Part shown: positions 44,530 through 53,940 of the stretch, piece by piece
Numbering within the stretch: the stretch's first letter is position 1
How the letters are laid out: each line of letters starts with the position of its first letter
Origin: Bradyrhizobium septentrionale
GTDB taxonomy: Bacteria > Pseudomonadota > Alphaproteobacteria > Rhizobiales > Xanthobacteraceae
Reading direction: 5' to 3'
Length of the DNA: 64,000 nt
Assembly: GCF_011516645.4 (NCBI RefSeq)
Contig: NZ_CP088285.1
Coordinates: 9,566,501-9,630,500, forward strand
Translations under genes and position numbers: made by a program
Notes under the pieces: model-generated
Told to the model about the DNA's origin: nothing
Database searches by the model: none
What the model saw: only the letters and a program-made list of their open reading frames with translations

Positions 44530-45483
44530 TTACCTGCCGATTGCCGTCTCAAGCAGCGCCTGGGCCTGTTTGGTGGCCTCTGCGAATGCCGGCTGTTGCG
44601 GCGCCCGCTCGGTGAAGCAGCGCTTGAAGGCGTCCTCGCCCTGCTGCCGCAGGTCGCCGAGCTTGTCATAGGCCTTCTTCGTGATCTCTTTGCGATCGAG
44701 CTTCTCGGCCGCCGCGTCGGCCTTCTTGTTGTAGTCGGCGCGGATGGTGGCGCAGGCTGGCACTTTCACGGCGGGCTCGATCTCGCCATAGGCGATATAC
44801 ATTCTGCCGCCAGCAAGCGCCGCGACGAACACCTCATCGCCGGCCTCGGGGGTCGAATCCTGGGTGCGGCCGGCCAGGAAGCCGTAAGTCAGGGTGGCCG
44901 AGGCCGGCTTGGCGACCGGGAGCTCGTCGAAATTGATCACTGCGGCATCGGTCGAGATCGCCTGGGTGTAGAGGCCTTCGAACTTCAGGGCCGCTTCGAT
45001 CTGCTGCGGCACGTTCTTGCTGCCCTTGTCCCACCAGGCCTTGTGCTCGTGCAGCCAGCGGGTGAACAGGGCTTCGGTGGTGACGATGATATGGGCCTTC
45101 GGCTCGACGAAGCTCCCGTCTGGGCGCTGCTCGCCGATCTTGCCGCCGTCCCTGCCCTTGTCGGCATCAAAGCGCAGGCCGTCCAGCATGCCAAACCCCA
45201 TATCGCCCTTATAGAGAGTGTCGAGGTTGAGCTGGGCGGGTGCAAAGCCCGGCCGGGCGGGCTCGGACAGGATGGCGGCGAGCTGCGTCTTCAGCTCATC
45301 GCGCGCCGCCGCCTCGGCCTTGTCGACGGCCTCGCCGGTCTTGCCGTCGTTCGCCTGCTTGGCGAATTTGGCGATCGCCGCGTCACGCGCGGCAATGTAG
45401 CGGTCTTCCGGCGACGCCGCGTGGGCGTGCGAAAGGACCAGGATCGGGGAAAGCGCGAGGGCAAGGCGGAAAATAAAATGCAT
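44530..45483 (-). CDS. Secreted hypothetical protein at end of the xoxF operon
   Basis: 317 residues with a signal peptide (MHFIFRLALALSPILVLSHAHA) and a mature part rich in lysine and alanine with coiled-coil-like tails (EKLDRKEITKKAYDKLGDLRQQGEDAFKRC). No domain recognised. It follows gfa in the same direction, 159 bases away. Its ATG at 45483 lies inside a 10-bp-stem hairpin (45480-45509), so translation may be modulated. Possibly a periplasmic partner of the methanol-oxidising system; function unknown. Confidence 0.65.
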   Translation of the reverse strand: MHFIFRLALALSPILVLSHAHAASPEDRYIAARDAAIAKFAKQANDGKTGEAVDKAEAAARDELKTQLAAILSEPARPGFAPAQLNLDTLYKGDMGFGMLDGLRFDADKGRDGGKIGEQRPDGSFVEPKAHIIVTTEALFTRWLHEHKAWWDKGSKNVPQQIEAALKFEGLYTQAISTDAAVINFDELPVAKPASATLTYGFLAGRTQDSTPEAGDEVFVAALAGGRMYIAYGEIEPAVKVPACATIRADYNKKADAAAEKLDRKEITKKAYDKLGDLRQQGEDAFKRCFTERAPQQPAFAEATKQAQALLETAIGR

Positions 45484-45509
45484 GCCCTGTGGTCGCCCGC
45501 AGGGCATGC
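45480..45509 (-). promoter_or_regulatory. Perfect 10-bp palindrome covering the start codon
   Basis: GCATGCCCTG and CAGGGCATGC form perfect arms around a 10-base loop. Both in-frame ATGs of the secreted-protein gene lie in the arms, so a hairpin in the mRNA would bury the start codon. It could also be a protein-binding site. Confidence 0.5.
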
Positions 45510-45608
45510 AAGGTTCAAGGTCACGGGTACTACCAGCATATCCGACACCGGCAGCCCTCTGCCGGCGCAGAATCTCGTCAGGCCCGACCGTTCGGCCGCC
45601 CCCGTCAG

Positions 45609-45654
45609 GCCGCCTCTATGAGGCTGCCTTAAGCCGCCTCTATCAGGCTGCCTT
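45609..45654. repeat. Tandem duplication at the 3' end of gfa
   Basis: Two copies of a 22-base unit (GCCGCCTCTATnAGGCTGCCTT), period 24, differ at one position. One copy spans the gfa stop codon, so part of the gene end is duplicated just downstream. Confidence 0.6.
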
Positions 45655-46206
45655 GGAGTTCGCCACGTGGGTGGCGATTGCGTCCATCAGTGGCGGCGAC
45701 AGGCAGTCATAGGGCTCGAGCCCAAGCTCCTTCAGCCGCGACCGGATCCCGGCCATGTCGGCCGGCTTGACGCCTGACTCGATCACCGACGACACGAAAG
45801 CGGCAAATCCCGGAGCCGCCGAGCCGGACTCCTGGAACAGCTCGGGATGGATGAAGTCGAGGCCAAAGAACGGATGGCCCTTGTTCTCGATCCGGCCGTA
45901 CATGTGAGTGCCGCAGCCCGAGCAGGCGTGGCGCTGAATCACCGCCGCCGTATCGACGATCTTCAGCTTGTCGCCGTTTTCCAGCACGGTGACGTTCTCT
46001 CGCGGCACCACCGCGACCACCGAGAAGGTGGCGCCCGAAGGCTTCCAGCACTTGGTGCAGCCGCAGGCGTGGTTATGGGCGACGTCGCCCTTGACCCCGA
46101 CCTTGACCTTCTTGTCCGCGCATTTGCAGACAAGCGTGCCGCCGGCGAAACTGCCGGAGCCTTGCTTGACGCCGTTGTCGATTGACGGGTGGATATGAAC
46201 AGTCAT
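45643..46206 (-). CDS. gfa: S-(hydroxymethyl)glutathione synthase (Gfa)
   Basis: 187 residues. The zinc-binding cysteines of Gfa are present: Cys27/Cys29 (CKC), Cys48/Cys50/Cys53 (CGCTKC) and Cys95/Cys98 (CSGC). Gfa condenses formaldehyde with glutathione, the first step of glutathione-dependent formaldehyde oxidation. It is 33 bases downstream of the hydroxymethylglutathione dehydrogenase gene and in the same operon as xoxF, which fits formaldehyde formed by methanol oxidation. It is longer and more canonical than the GFA-fold protein at 4122-4544. Confidence 0.95.
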   Translation of the reverse strand: MTVHIHPSIDNGVKQGSGSFAGGTLVCKCADKKVKVGVKGDVAHNHACGCTKCWKPSGATFSVVAVVPRENVTVLENGDKLKIVDTAAVIQRHACSGCGTHMYGRIENKGHPFFGLDFIHPELFQESGSAAPGFAAFVSSVIESGVKPADMAGIRSRLKELGLEPYDCLSPPLMDAIATHVANSKAA

Positions 46207-46239
46207 TGACCTATCCTCCTAGTGCTTGGTGTTTTGATT

Positions 46240-47349
46240 TCAGAATACGACGACCGAACGGATCGACTTGCCCTCGTGCATCAAGTCGAAGCCCTTGTTG
46301 ATTTCCTCGAGCTTCAGCACGTGGGTGATCATCGGATCGATCTGGATCTTTCCGTTCATGTACCAGTCGACGATCTTCGGCACGTCGGTGCGACCGCGCG
46401 CGCCGCCGAAGGCGGTGCCCTTCCAGACCCGTCCGGTGACGAGCTGGAACGGCCGGGTCGCGATTTCCTTGCCGGATTCCGCGACGCCGATCACCACCGA
46501 GACGCCCCAGCCGCGGTGGCCGGCTTCCAGCGCCTGGCGCATCACGTTGGTGTTGCCGGTGCAGTCGAAGGTGTAGTCGGCGCCGCCGTCGGTCAGGCCA
46601 ACCAGGTGCTGGACGATGTCGCCGCTTACCTTGGTCGGGTTGACGAAATGCGTCATGCCGAACTGGCGGCCCCAATTGTCCTTGGAGTCGTTGATGTCGA
46701 CGCCGATGATCTTGTCGGCGCCGACCATCTTGGCGCCCTGGATCACGTTGAGGCCGATGCCGCCGAGGCCGAACACGACGACGTTGGAGCCTGGCGTCAC
46801 CTTGGCGGTGTTGACCACCGCACCGACGCCGGTGGTGACGCCGCAGCCGATGTAGCAGCTCTTGTCGAACGGCGCGTCCTCGCGAATCTTGGCCACCGCG
46901 ATCTCGGGCAGCACGGTGAAGTTCGAGAAGGTCGAGCAGCCCATGTAGTGGAAAACCGGCTTGCCCTTGTAGCTGAAGCGCGAGGTGCCGTCGGGCATCA
47001 CGCCCTTGCCCTGGGTGGCGCGGATCGCGGTGCAGAGATTGGTCTTCTGGCTGAGACAGCTTTTGCACTGCCGGCATTCCGGCGTGTAGAGCGGGATCAC
47101 GTGATCGCCCGGCTTCACCGATGTCACGCCGGCGCCGACCTCGCGAACGATGCCGGCGCCTTCGTGCCCGAGGACCGACGGGAAGATGCCTTCGCTGTCG
47201 AAGCCGTCGAGCGTGTAGGCATCGGTATGACAGATACCCGTCGCCTTGATCTCGACAAGGACCTCGCCGGCCTTGGGGCCTTCCAGGTCGAGCTCGACGA
47301 TCTCAAGCGGCTTCTTTGCTTCGAATGCGACTGCGGCGCGGGTCTTCAT
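46240..47349 (-). CDS. adhC: S-(hydroxymethyl)glutathione dehydrogenase / class III alcohol dehydrogenase
   Basis: 369 residues from [18 protein letters not shown]. Catalytic zinc ligands Cys40 and His62 (GHEGAG), structural zinc cysteines 92, 95, 98 and 106 ([15 protein letters not shown]), the NAD fold [29 protein letters not shown] and the class III substrate-binding segments are all intact. It oxidises S-hydroxymethylglutathione to S-formylglutathione with NAD. It lies between gfa and the cytochrome c gene; the equivalent in Paracoccus is flhA. Confidence 0.96.
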   Translation of the reverse strand: MKTRAAVAFEAKKPLEIVELDLEGPKAGEVLVEIKATGICHTDAYTLDGFDSEGIFPSVLGHEGAGIVREVGAGVTSVKPGDHVIPLYTPECRQCKSCLSQKTNLCTAIRATQGKGVMPDGTSRFSYKGKPVFHYMGCSTFSNFTVLPEIAVAKIREDAPFDKSCYIGCGVTTGVGAVVNTAKVTPGSNVVVFGLGGIGLNVIQGAKMVGADKIIGVDINDSKDNWGRQFGMTHFVNPTKVSGDIVQHLVGLTDGGADYTFDCTGNTNVMRQALEAGHRGWGVSVVIGVAESGKEIATRPFQLVTGRVWKGTAFGGARGRTDVPKIVDWYMNGKIQIDPMITHVLKLEEINKGFDLMHEGKSIRSVVVF

Positions 47350-47398
47350 CTTGGTCTCCAACAAATATTAAACAGGTTGCCGTTCGCGCCGGACACGC

Positions 47399-47920
47399 TC
47401 ACTTCTTGTTGCCCATGCAGGCGTCTTCCGCCTTGTTGTAGGCTTCCGATTTGTCTTCGTGCTTGGCCGGCCGAACACGCCCGACCGCATCATTGGCTCG
47501 GGCGCGCAGGTACACATAGAGGTCGTCCATGTAGCAGGCAACGTTCGGGTTATCGCCGAATGCCGGCATCACGTTCTCCTGCGACGTCGAGACATTCTTG
47601 CGGCCGCTCGCGACCACGCCCATGAAGTCGGCGTAACTCATGGTCTTCAGCGAAGTCGCCAGCGCCGGCGCATACGTCGATCCCATCCCGTCAGGGCCGT
47701 GGCAGACGTGGCACTCCGAGTGATAGCGGCGGTATCCGGAGTAGGTGTACCAGTCCACCGTGCCGTCGGGCGCGACCTTGAACGTCGGGTCTCCATCCTT
47801 GTCGAGATACTTGCCGTCTTCGGACTTGACGGCGGTCGGATCACCCGCGTCCTCGGCGGAGGCAACTCCTCCCATTGCCACGACAGCGATCGCAGCAGTC
47901 ACAAACCAGATCTTACGCAA
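47399..47920 (-). CDS. xoxG: Cytochrome c, XoxG-like electron acceptor
   Basis: A TTG start at 47920 is proposed, because AGGATAGG lies just upstream and the product then begins MRKIWFVTAAIAVVAMGGVASA, a clean signal peptide. The mature part has one CHVCH heme site (Cys70, Cys73, His74) and an axial Met118 in NVMPAFG. Position directly after xoxF marks it as the cytochrome that accepts electrons from the methanol dehydrogenase in the periplasm. A longer upstream frame exists but its N terminus would not be exported properly. Confidence 0.88.
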   Translation of the reverse strand: MRKIWFVTAAIAVVAMGGVASAEDAGDPTAVKSEDGKYLDKDGDPTFKVAPDGTVDWYTYSGYRRYHSECHVCHGPDGMGSTYAPALATSLKTMSYADFMGVVASGRKNVSTSQENVMPAFGDNPNVACYMDDLYVYLRARANDAVGRVRPAKHEDKSEAYNKAEDACMGNKK

Positions 47921-47998
47921 AAGCCTATCCTCGCGTGCGGATTGAAGACGGTCCGGCGCATGAGATTGCCCCATGCGCCGGAACGAGCGTTGCTCAGC

Positions 47999-49804
47999 TC
48001 ACTGCTGCGGCAGCGCGAACACCGTGAGCGTTCCGCCAAGTGCGGTGTAGTTGCTCAGCGCGGCATAGCCGCCGACTGCGCCGAGACCGGCCGTCGGATC
48101 GGTCAGACCAGCCGCAAGGCCGATGCCCGCCCAACCGCCAACACCCGACAGCACGGCGACGTACTGCTTGCCGCCGTTCTCGTAGGTGGTGACGTTGCCG
48201 ATGATGCCGGACGGAGTCTTGAACTTGTAAAGCTCCTTACCCGTCTTGGCGTCGACCGCCTTCAGATAGCCTTCCAGCGTGCCGTAGAACACCACGTTGC
48301 CGGCCGTTGCGAGCGCTCCCGACCAGACCGAGAACTGCTCCTTGTTCGACCACACGATCTTGCCGGCCTTGCCATCCCAGGCGATGAAGTTGCCCATGTT
48401 GGTCTCGCCGGGAGGCGGATACATCGACAGCGTCGCGCCGACATAGGGCTGACCCGCGGTGTAGCTCACCTTGAACGGCTCGTAGTCCATGCAGACGTGG
48501 TTGGTCGGCACGTAGAACAGTTGCGTCTCCGGCGAGTAGGCTGCCGGCTGCTGGTCCTTCGTGCCAAGCGCCGCCGGGCAGATGCCCTTGACGTTGACGT
48601 CCTCACCGGCCTTGTCGGTCGAAGCCGCGTCAAGAACCTTCGGCCGGCCATAGGTCGGCGAGCTCTTGTTCATGTCGACGCCGGAGGTCCAGTTCACCTT
48701 CGGATCGTACTTCTCGGCGACCAGCAGTTCGCCGGTGGCGCGATCGAGCGTGTAGCCGAGGCCGTTACGATCGAAATGCGTCAAGAGCTTGCGCGGCGTG
48801 CCGTTGATCGATTGATCCGAGAGGATCATCTCGTTGATGCCGTCATAGTCCCATTCGTCATGGGGCGTCATCTGGTAGACCCACTTGGCGACGCCGGTAT
48901 CCGGGTTGCGTGCCCAGATCGTCATCGACCACTTGTTGTCGCCGGGACGCTGCTTCGGATTCCAGGTCGAGGGGTTGCCCGACCCATAATAGACGAGGTT
49001 CAGTTCGGGATCGTAGGAGATCCAGCCCCAGGTCGCGCCGCCGCCGATCTTCCACTGATCGCCCTGCCAGGTCTTCAGGCTCGAATCCTTGCCGACCGGC
49101 TTGCCGAGCTCGGTGGTCTTGTCGTCGACCAAGATCTGGTCATCCGGACCTTCCGAGAAGCCGCGCCAGACCAGCTTGCCAGTCTTGATGTCGTAGGCGG
49201 TCATGTGTGCCTGAACGCCGAACTCGCCGCCCGAGATGCCGATCAGGACCTTGTCCTTGACCACGATCGGTGCGGAGGTGCCGGTCGCACCCTTGGCGGG
49301 ATCGCCGTTCTTCACCGACCATTCCACCTTGCCGGTCTTGGCATCGAGCGCCACCAGCGTGGTGTCGGCCTGGTGCAGGAAGATCTTGCCGTCGCCATAG
49401 GCAACGCCGCGGTTGACCGTGTCGCAGCACATCACCGGAATGACGTTCGGATCCTGCTTCGGCTCGTACTTCCAGACGATCTTGTTGTCCTGCGAAAGGT
49501 CAATAGCGTAGACCTTGTTCGGGAACGGGGTGTGCACGTACATCATGTTGCCGATGATCAGCGGGCCGCCCTCGTGGCCGCGCAGCACGCCAGTCGAAAA
49601 TGTCCAGGCGACCTGCAACTTTCCGACGTTCGAGGCGTTGATCTGATTCAGCTTGGAGTAACGCGTATTCGCGTAGTCTCCAGTGGGCATCACCCAATCC
49701 TTCGGGTTCTGCGCCATCTTGTTGAGTTCGTCATTGGCATTGGCAGCACCGGCGGCGAACACCGCCATTGCCCCAAGGCTGGTCGCGTAAAGCAGCTTGC
49801 GCAT
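47999..49804 (-). CDS. xoxF: Lanthanide-dependent PQQ methanol dehydrogenase XoxF
   Basis: 601 residues. Signal peptide to about residue 23, then a PQQ beta-propeller. Key residues: adjacent cysteines 126-127 (VMCCDT), metal ligands Glu194 (GGEFG) and Asn277 (GSGNP), catalytic Asp319 and Asp321 in [10 protein letters not shown]. Asp321 is the extra carboxylate that distinguishes lanthanide-dependent XoxF from calcium MxaF, which has alanine there. GGGAGGAAA lies upstream of the ATG at 49804. It oxidises methanol (and possibly formaldehyde) in the periplasm; first gene of the operon xoxF-xoxG-adhC-gfa. Confidence 0.97.
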   Translation of the reverse strand: MRKLLYATSLGAMAVFAAGAANANDELNKMAQNPKDWVMPTGDYANTRYSKLNQINASNVGKLQVAWTFSTGVLRGHEGGPLIIGNMMYVHTPFPNKVYAIDLSQDNKIVWKYEPKQDPNVIPVMCCDTVNRGVAYGDGKIFLHQADTTLVALDAKTGKVEWSVKNGDPAKGATGTSAPIVVKDKVLIGISGGEFGVQAHMTAYDIKTGKLVWRGFSEGPDDQILVDDKTTELGKPVGKDSSLKTWQGDQWKIGGGATWGWISYDPELNLVYYGSGNPSTWNPKQRPGDNKWSMTIWARNPDTGVAKWVYQMTPHDEWDYDGINEMILSDQSINGTPRKLLTHFDRNGLGYTLDRATGELLVAEKYDPKVNWTSGVDMNKSSPTYGRPKVLDAASTDKAGEDVNVKGICPAALGTKDQQPAAYSPETQLFYVPTNHVCMDYEPFKVSYTAGQPYVGATLSMYPPPGETNMGNFIAWDGKAGKIVWSNKEQFSVWSGALATAGNVVFYGTLEGYLKAVDAKTGKELYKFKTPSGIIGNVTTYENGGKQYVAVLSGVGGWAGIGLAAGLTDPTAGLGAVGGYAALSNYTALGGTLTVFALPQQ

Positions 49805-50225
49805 CGTGGATTTCCTCCCAGGGTTCAAGAGCTCAAGGGTTTCCGCCGAAACGGCCCCACTTCTTCCATTTTGGTGTCCCAGTCGTAGTCCGATCGAACC
49901 GCGCTGACTTGCCCAGCAGCGAAGCGCCGTTTGCTCAGAAGCGAAACTTTGTAAGATTTTTGCGGTCGGGCCCCAGTTGGCAGGAAAGGCCGCCTCATGT
50001 TGCAGGGCATCAAACGCCCTCGGTGCCGTTCCAGCGTCAGATGGAAGCGGCCCAAGGTTGCGCTTGACGCGCCCAGAACTAAGTCGGAGGATCACCCGAC
50101 ATTAACCGGGAAGAAATCCCGCCGCCTCCCTAAGCTGTTCAGAATCAGGGAGAAGGCGCATCGTCCCGGGCCAGAACTAAGCTCGGTGAGCAGTCACGTT
50201 GGGGATCGAATCGGTGGCTGGAAAG
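49805..50225. promoter_or_regulatory. xoxF / AraC-regulator divergent control region with direct repeats
   Basis: A 421-base gap without genes. CCAGAACTAAG occurs twice in the same orientation, at 50073-50083 and 50171-50181 (98 bases apart), each followed by (C)TCGG and a G-rich tail. GAAGCG also repeats at 49921 and 49938 nearer to xoxF. These are candidate binding sites for the AraC protein and/or FlhR-like regulator. Confidence 0.5.
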
Positions 50226-51200
50226 ATGTCCGATACAGTCCATTCACTCAGCACGAACGGTTTGACGCCCAAGCGTCAAATCCAGCGCTGGTCGGATGCG
50301 CTCACTGACCTCTGCGGTCAGTTCGATGTCGATGCGCTCGAGGGATCCTCGCTCGAGGGCCGGATCAATTTCACGACGGTCTCACGATTGAAGCTGTGCC
50401 AGATCGAGGCAAGCCAGCACCGGATCGCGCACACCATCTCGCGCATCAAGCTGAGCGAGCACCCCTACATCAAGATCGTGTTCCAGACCCACGGCGTCTC
50501 GCATTTCGAGCAGGACGGCCTGCACTTCGACATCATGCCGGGCGACTGCTTCGCCTACGATGTGTCCTGCCCGCATACGATCATCAGCCCGTCCCTGACC
50601 CGTCACGAGGTTGTCATCGTGCCGAAGGACCTGCTGAAGGAGCGCGGCTTCCAGCTCTCCAAGATGGCGCCGTGCAAGCTGTCGGCGCGCAACGGCACCG
50701 GCCGCATCGCCTATGATTTCGTCCATGCCGCGTTCGGCGAGGCCCCGACGCTGACCCCGGTCAACGCGGTCGGCGTCGCCGATGCGCTGATCGACCTGCT
50801 GCTGCTGCCGCTGCGCGAGACCGGCGCCATGTTCGACCGCGGCAGCGCGGAGGCGACCTATGTGCGGGCCCAGGGCTTCATCCGCGAGCATCTGCGCGAT
50901 CCTGATCTCTGCATCGACCGCATTTCCGCGGCGCTCGGCTGTTCGAAGCGCTATCTGCACATGCTGTTCAGCGATCGCGGTATGACGGTCAGTGATTACA
51001 TCTGGAAGGCCCGGTTGCAGAATTGCCGGCAGGAGCTGGAATCACAGAACGGCAAGACCATCACCGATGTTGCGTTCTCCTGGGGCTTCTCGAGCTCCTC
51101 GCATTTCAGCCGCGTGTTCCGGAAGTATTTTGGCATCGCGCCCTCCTCCGTCCACAAGGGCCTGCACGGCGGCATGCCGGCCGACGTGGTGCTGGAATAG
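50226..51200 (+). CDS. AraC family transcriptional regulator
   Basis: 324 residues from the ATG at 50226; a TTG at 50199 gives nine more residues and cannot be excluded. The N-terminal half is a cupin-like sensor domain (VFQTHGVSHFEQDGLHFDIMPGDCFAYDVSCPH). The C-terminal half holds the two AraC helix-turn-helices (CIDRISAALGCSKRYLHMLF and ITDVAFSWGFSSSSHFSRVFRKYFG). Its position, divergent from xoxF, makes it the leading candidate for controlling methanol dehydrogenase expression, perhaps in response to lanthanide or alcohol. Confidence 0.9.
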   Translation: MSDTVHSLSTNGLTPKRQIQRWSDALTDLCGQFDVDALEGSSLEGRINFTTVSRLKLCQIEASQHRIAHTISRIKLSEHPYIKIVFQTHGVSHFEQDGLHFDIMPGDCFAYDVSCPHTIISPSLTRHEVVIVPKDLLKERGFQLSKMAPCKLSARNGTGRIAYDFVHAAFGEAPTLTPVNAVGVADALIDLLLLPLRETGAMFDRGSAEATYVRAQGFIREHLRDPDLCIDRISAALGCSKRYLHMLFSDRGMTVSDYIWKARLQNCRQELESQNGKTITDVAFSWGFSSSSHFSRVFRKYFGIAPSSVHKGLHGGMPADVVLE

Positions 51201-51230
51201 CGTTTCCGCCTGGCGTGCAGGCGTCACGCC

Positions 51231-51647
51231 ATGCTGTCCGCGACCAAAATTTCCTCGATCAAGCATTCACTCAAAACCTGGGCGCGCAACCTCAAACGGG
51301 ACAGCGTCGCGCTGTATCTCGCAGCGCGCGATCCGCGCGTGCCCTGGTACGCCAAGGCCGTTGCGGTCGCGGTGGCCGCCTACGCACTGTCGCCGATCGA
51401 TTTGATTCCCGATTTCATCCCTGTCATCGGCTATCTCGACGACCTGATCCTGCTGCCGCTCGGCATCTGGCTTGCGATCGCGCTCGTTCCCGACGAGGTG
51501 ATGGTGGAATGCCGCGCCAGGGCCAGCACCATACTGCAGCGTCCGACCAGCCGGGCCGGCATGATCGCGATCATCGTGCTCTGGATCGCCGGCGCACTGG
51601 CGCTTGTCTGGGCGACCTTCGCATACTGGCCGCGATCCGCCTCCTAG
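51231..51647 (+). CDS. YkvA family (DUF1232) membrane protein
   Basis: 138 residues. The DUF1232 core is clear: VPWYAKAVAVAVAAYALSPIDLIPDFIPVIGYLDDLILLPLGI, followed by a C-terminal transmembrane helix (MIAIIVLWIAGALALVWATF). Function unknown. The stop codon is inside the palindromic element at 51643-51748. Confidence 0.88.
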   Translation: MLSATKISSIKHSLKTWARNLKRDSVALYLAARDPRVPWYAKAVAVAVAAYALSPIDLIPDFIPVIGYLDDLILLPLGIWLAIALVPDEVMVECRARASTILQRPTSRAGMIAIIVLWIAGALALVWATFAYWPRSAS

Positions 51648-51748
51648 AGCGTTTTCGAGCGAAGTGGAGGCCGGTTCGCGTGAAGAAAACGAAGTCAAAA
51701 CAAGAATCTCGAGCTTCGGTTCTGATTCAATCAGGACCGAAGCCCTAG
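51643..51748. repeat. CTAG-ended palindromic element, copy 2
   Basis: This carries the same core as 40777-40874 in the opposite orientation (GCGTTTTCGAGCGAAGTGGA..., GAAGAAAACG, CAAAACAAGAATCTC) and adds a hairpin around TTCGGTTCTGATTCAATCAG. The left CTAG gives the stop of the YkvA gene and the right CCTAG gives the stop of the convergent sensor kinase gene, as in copy 1. Confidence 0.7.
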
Positions 51749-53109
51749 GCGCGTGCGGCCTTCGGCACCAGCGCCTCGACCGTCACGCCGTCATCGCCTG
51801 AAGTGATATTGAGCGTGCCTCCAAGCGCGAGGATTCGCTCCCGCATGCCGGATAAACCGCGCCCAAGCCGGTGATCCCCGAGCATTCCGCGGCCGTTGTC
51901 GCGAACCCGCACCAGCGCGCAGCCACGACTGCCGCGCGGGCCTGCCTGCCGCTCCGCAGGCTCAATCACGATGTCGACTTCAGTTGCGCCGGCGTGGCGA
52001 AACACGTTGGTGAGCGCCTCCTGGACAATGCGATAGATCGTCAACTCGGCCATCTCGCCGGTCTCGCCGAGATCGGGCGAGATGCGGCTATCGATCTCCA
52101 CCTCGGGGTGCGACTCACCCCACATCCGCACCAGCGCTCCAAGCGCTTCCGCAAGCCCGAGCTCGGCCAGTCCGACCGGCCGCAAGCGCTCCAGGATGCG
52201 GCGGGTGAACTGCTGAAGCGCATTGACCTGCTCGAGGATGGCGTTGCCGTGCTTGCGCAGCGCCGAGGGATCGGGCTTTTCGACCTCCGACAGCCGGTTC
52301 AGCGCGCCGGCATGCGCGCGCAGCGCAAACAAATACGGCCCGAACTCGTCGTGCAGTTCGCGCGCGATCTCCTTGCGCTCGGAATCCTGCAGCGACACCG
52401 CGCGTTCGGCGAGCTGCCGCTTGCTGTCCACGGCGTCGCCAAGGGTTGCCGCCAAATGGTTCAGTTTGGCACAGATTGCGGCCAATTCCGGCGATCCGCC
52501 GGGCTCGACGCGCGCATCGTAATCCCCTGCTTCGATGCCGGTCATGGCCTGCGACAGCGCCTCCAGCGGCGCCAATGCGCGGCCGACCACCAGCATGGTC
52601 ACCAGAAGCAGCGCCACCGCGATCGCAGAGCCGACCTCGAGCTGGGTGACGATGCCATCCCAGATCTCGGCCATTTCGTCGTCCGGATGCGAGGTGATGA
52701 CCAGCGATTGCGGCTTGCCGTGAACCGAGATCGGCACCCGCACCGAGGTCTGCTCGGGATGCACCAGCGCCACGAACCACTCGGGCGGGGCGCGCGGGTC
52801 GCCGGCCTCCTCCGCCCGCTCCGCCGGCTTTGCGGTCGCGTCATCCTGCCGCGAGATGCTGACATGGCGCAGCCGGCTCAAATCCTCGACGATCTGATCG
52901 AGCCGCGCATCGGGATCGGGCGCCTCGTCGAGACCAGCCACGATCGTCGCGACAAACTCGCGCGCCAGCCGGATCACGCTCTGGTCCTCGGCCTGGACAC
53001 GCGGCCCCGCTTCCAGTACGAGCCGCGCAATATTGATGCCCAGTCCAAGCGCCAGTATCAGCGCCAACAGCAGGTTGATCCGTGCGCGCAAGGATAGCTT
53101 TTGCCACAT
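51745..53109 (-). CDS. Membrane sensor histidine kinase, FlhS-like
   Basis: 454 residues. Two transmembrane helices (near 8-30 and 160-178) bracket a periplasmic region, followed by HAMP (RALAPLEALSQAMTGIEAGDYDARV). The HisKA_3 motif with His253 (SERKEIARELHDEFGP) and the ATPase boxes (DNGRGM, LGRGLSGMRERILALGG) define a NarX/UhpB-type kinase. It is divergent from a LuxR-type regulator next to formylglutathione hydrolase. This matches the FlhSR pair that controls formaldehyde oxidation genes in Paracoccus; the equivalence is inferred from synteny and domain type. Confidence 0.88.
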   Translation of the reverse strand: MWQKLSLRARINLLLALILALGLGINIARLVLEAGPRVQAEDQSVIRLAREFVATIVAGLDEAPDPDARLDQIVEDLSRLRHVSISRQDDATAKPAERAEEAGDPRAPPEWFVALVHPEQTSVRVPISVHGKPQSLVITSHPDDEMAEIWDGIVTQLEVGSAIAVALLLVTMLVVGRALAPLEALSQAMTGIEAGDYDARVEPGGSPELAAICAKLNHLAATLGDAVDSKRQLAERAVSLQDSERKEIARELHDEFGPYLFALRAHAGALNRLSEVEKPDPSALRKHGNAILEQVNALQQFTRRILERLRPVGLAELGLAEALGALVRMWGESHPEVEIDSRISPDLGETGEMAELTIYRIVQEALTNVFRHAGATEVDIVIEPAERQAGPRGSRGCALVRVRDNGRGMLGDHRLGRGLSGMRERILALGGTLNITSGDDGVTVEALVPKAARA

Positions 53110-53289
53110 GACGTTGCCCCCGACCCGCGATCCCTCCTCCGAGAGGATCGTTGACAGCCAAATTTGCCCGGCTATCTAATCGCAGCCTATCGCAATCTCG
53201 CGCGAGGTGCACAAGCGGTCGGAACCGACGTGTCCTGGTGCAAACCGATGTGATGATGAGTGAATCAAGGCAGGTCGCGGAACAACGCC

Positions 53290-53910
53290 ATGCGCATTCT
53301 GATTGTTGATGATCATCCCATCGTCGCGTCGGGTTGTCGCACCGTGTTCGCCGACGATCCCGAGATCATCCTGCTGGAAGCGGCCGATGCCGAGAGCGGC
53401 GAACGGGCTTTCGTCGCTGAAAAGCCCGATCTCTGCGTGATCGACATCAACCTGCCGACGGTCTCCGGCTTCGAGTTGGCGCGCCGCATCCTGTCGCACG
53501 ATGCGTCGGCGCGCCTCATCATGTTCAGCATGAACGACGACCCGGTGTTCGCCGCCCGCGCCATCGATATCGGCGCCAAGGGCTACGTCTCGAAGACCGG
53601 CGATCCCAACGATCTGGTGGAGGCGGTGCGCGAGGTCGGCAATGGAGGCGTCTATTTGCCGCCAGCGATCGCACGTAATGTCGCCTTTGCGCGGCCGGGC
53701 TTTGCGCAGAATCCGCTGTCCAAGCTGACGTCGCGCGAGATGGAGATCCTGCGCCTGCTCAGTTCCGGCAAGAGCCTGTCGGAGATCGCCTGGCTGGTGC
53801 ATTCGTCATACAAGACGGTCGCGAACACGTCATCGATCATGCGTCAGAAGCTTGGCGTGCGCACCTCAGCAGAGCTCGTGCGCCTCGCGATCGAGAGCGG
53901 CGTCGGCTGA
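53290..53910 (+). CDS. LuxR-type response regulator, FlhR-like
   Basis: 206 residues from MRILIVDDHPIVASGC. The receiver has phosphoacceptor Asp52 and a Lys in YVSKTGDPN. The C terminus is a LuxR helix-turn-helix (KLTSREMEILRLLSSGKSLSEIAWLVHSSYKTVANTSSIMRQKLG). Paired with the divergent histidine kinase. It lies 30 bases before fghA, so it may be cotranscribed with that gene. A role in formaldehyde or methanol-dependent activation of the C1 genes is inferred. Confidence 0.88.
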   Translation: MRILIVDDHPIVASGCRTVFADDPEIILLEAADAESGERAFVAEKPDLCVIDINLPTVSGFELARRILSHDASARLIMFSMNDDPVFAARAIDIGAKGYVSKTGDPNDLVEAVREVGNGGVYLPPAIARNVAFARPGFAQNPLSKLTSREMEILRLLSSGKSLSEIAWLVHSSYKTVANTSSIMRQKLGVRTSAELVRLAIESGVG

Positions 53911-53940
53911 CGCAGCACTCCAACCCAGAGGAATACGACA

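Noticed and set aside
46222..47625. A 467-residue plus-strand frame opposite the hydroxymethylglutathione dehydrogenase
   Set aside because: Composition (Ala, Asp, His, Val runs) is that of an antisense frame, and the dehydrogenase is unmistakable.
47459..49888. An 809-residue plus-strand frame opposite xoxF and the cytochrome gene
   Set aside because: XoxF on the other strand has every catalytic residue; the opposing frame is a high-GC antisense artefact.
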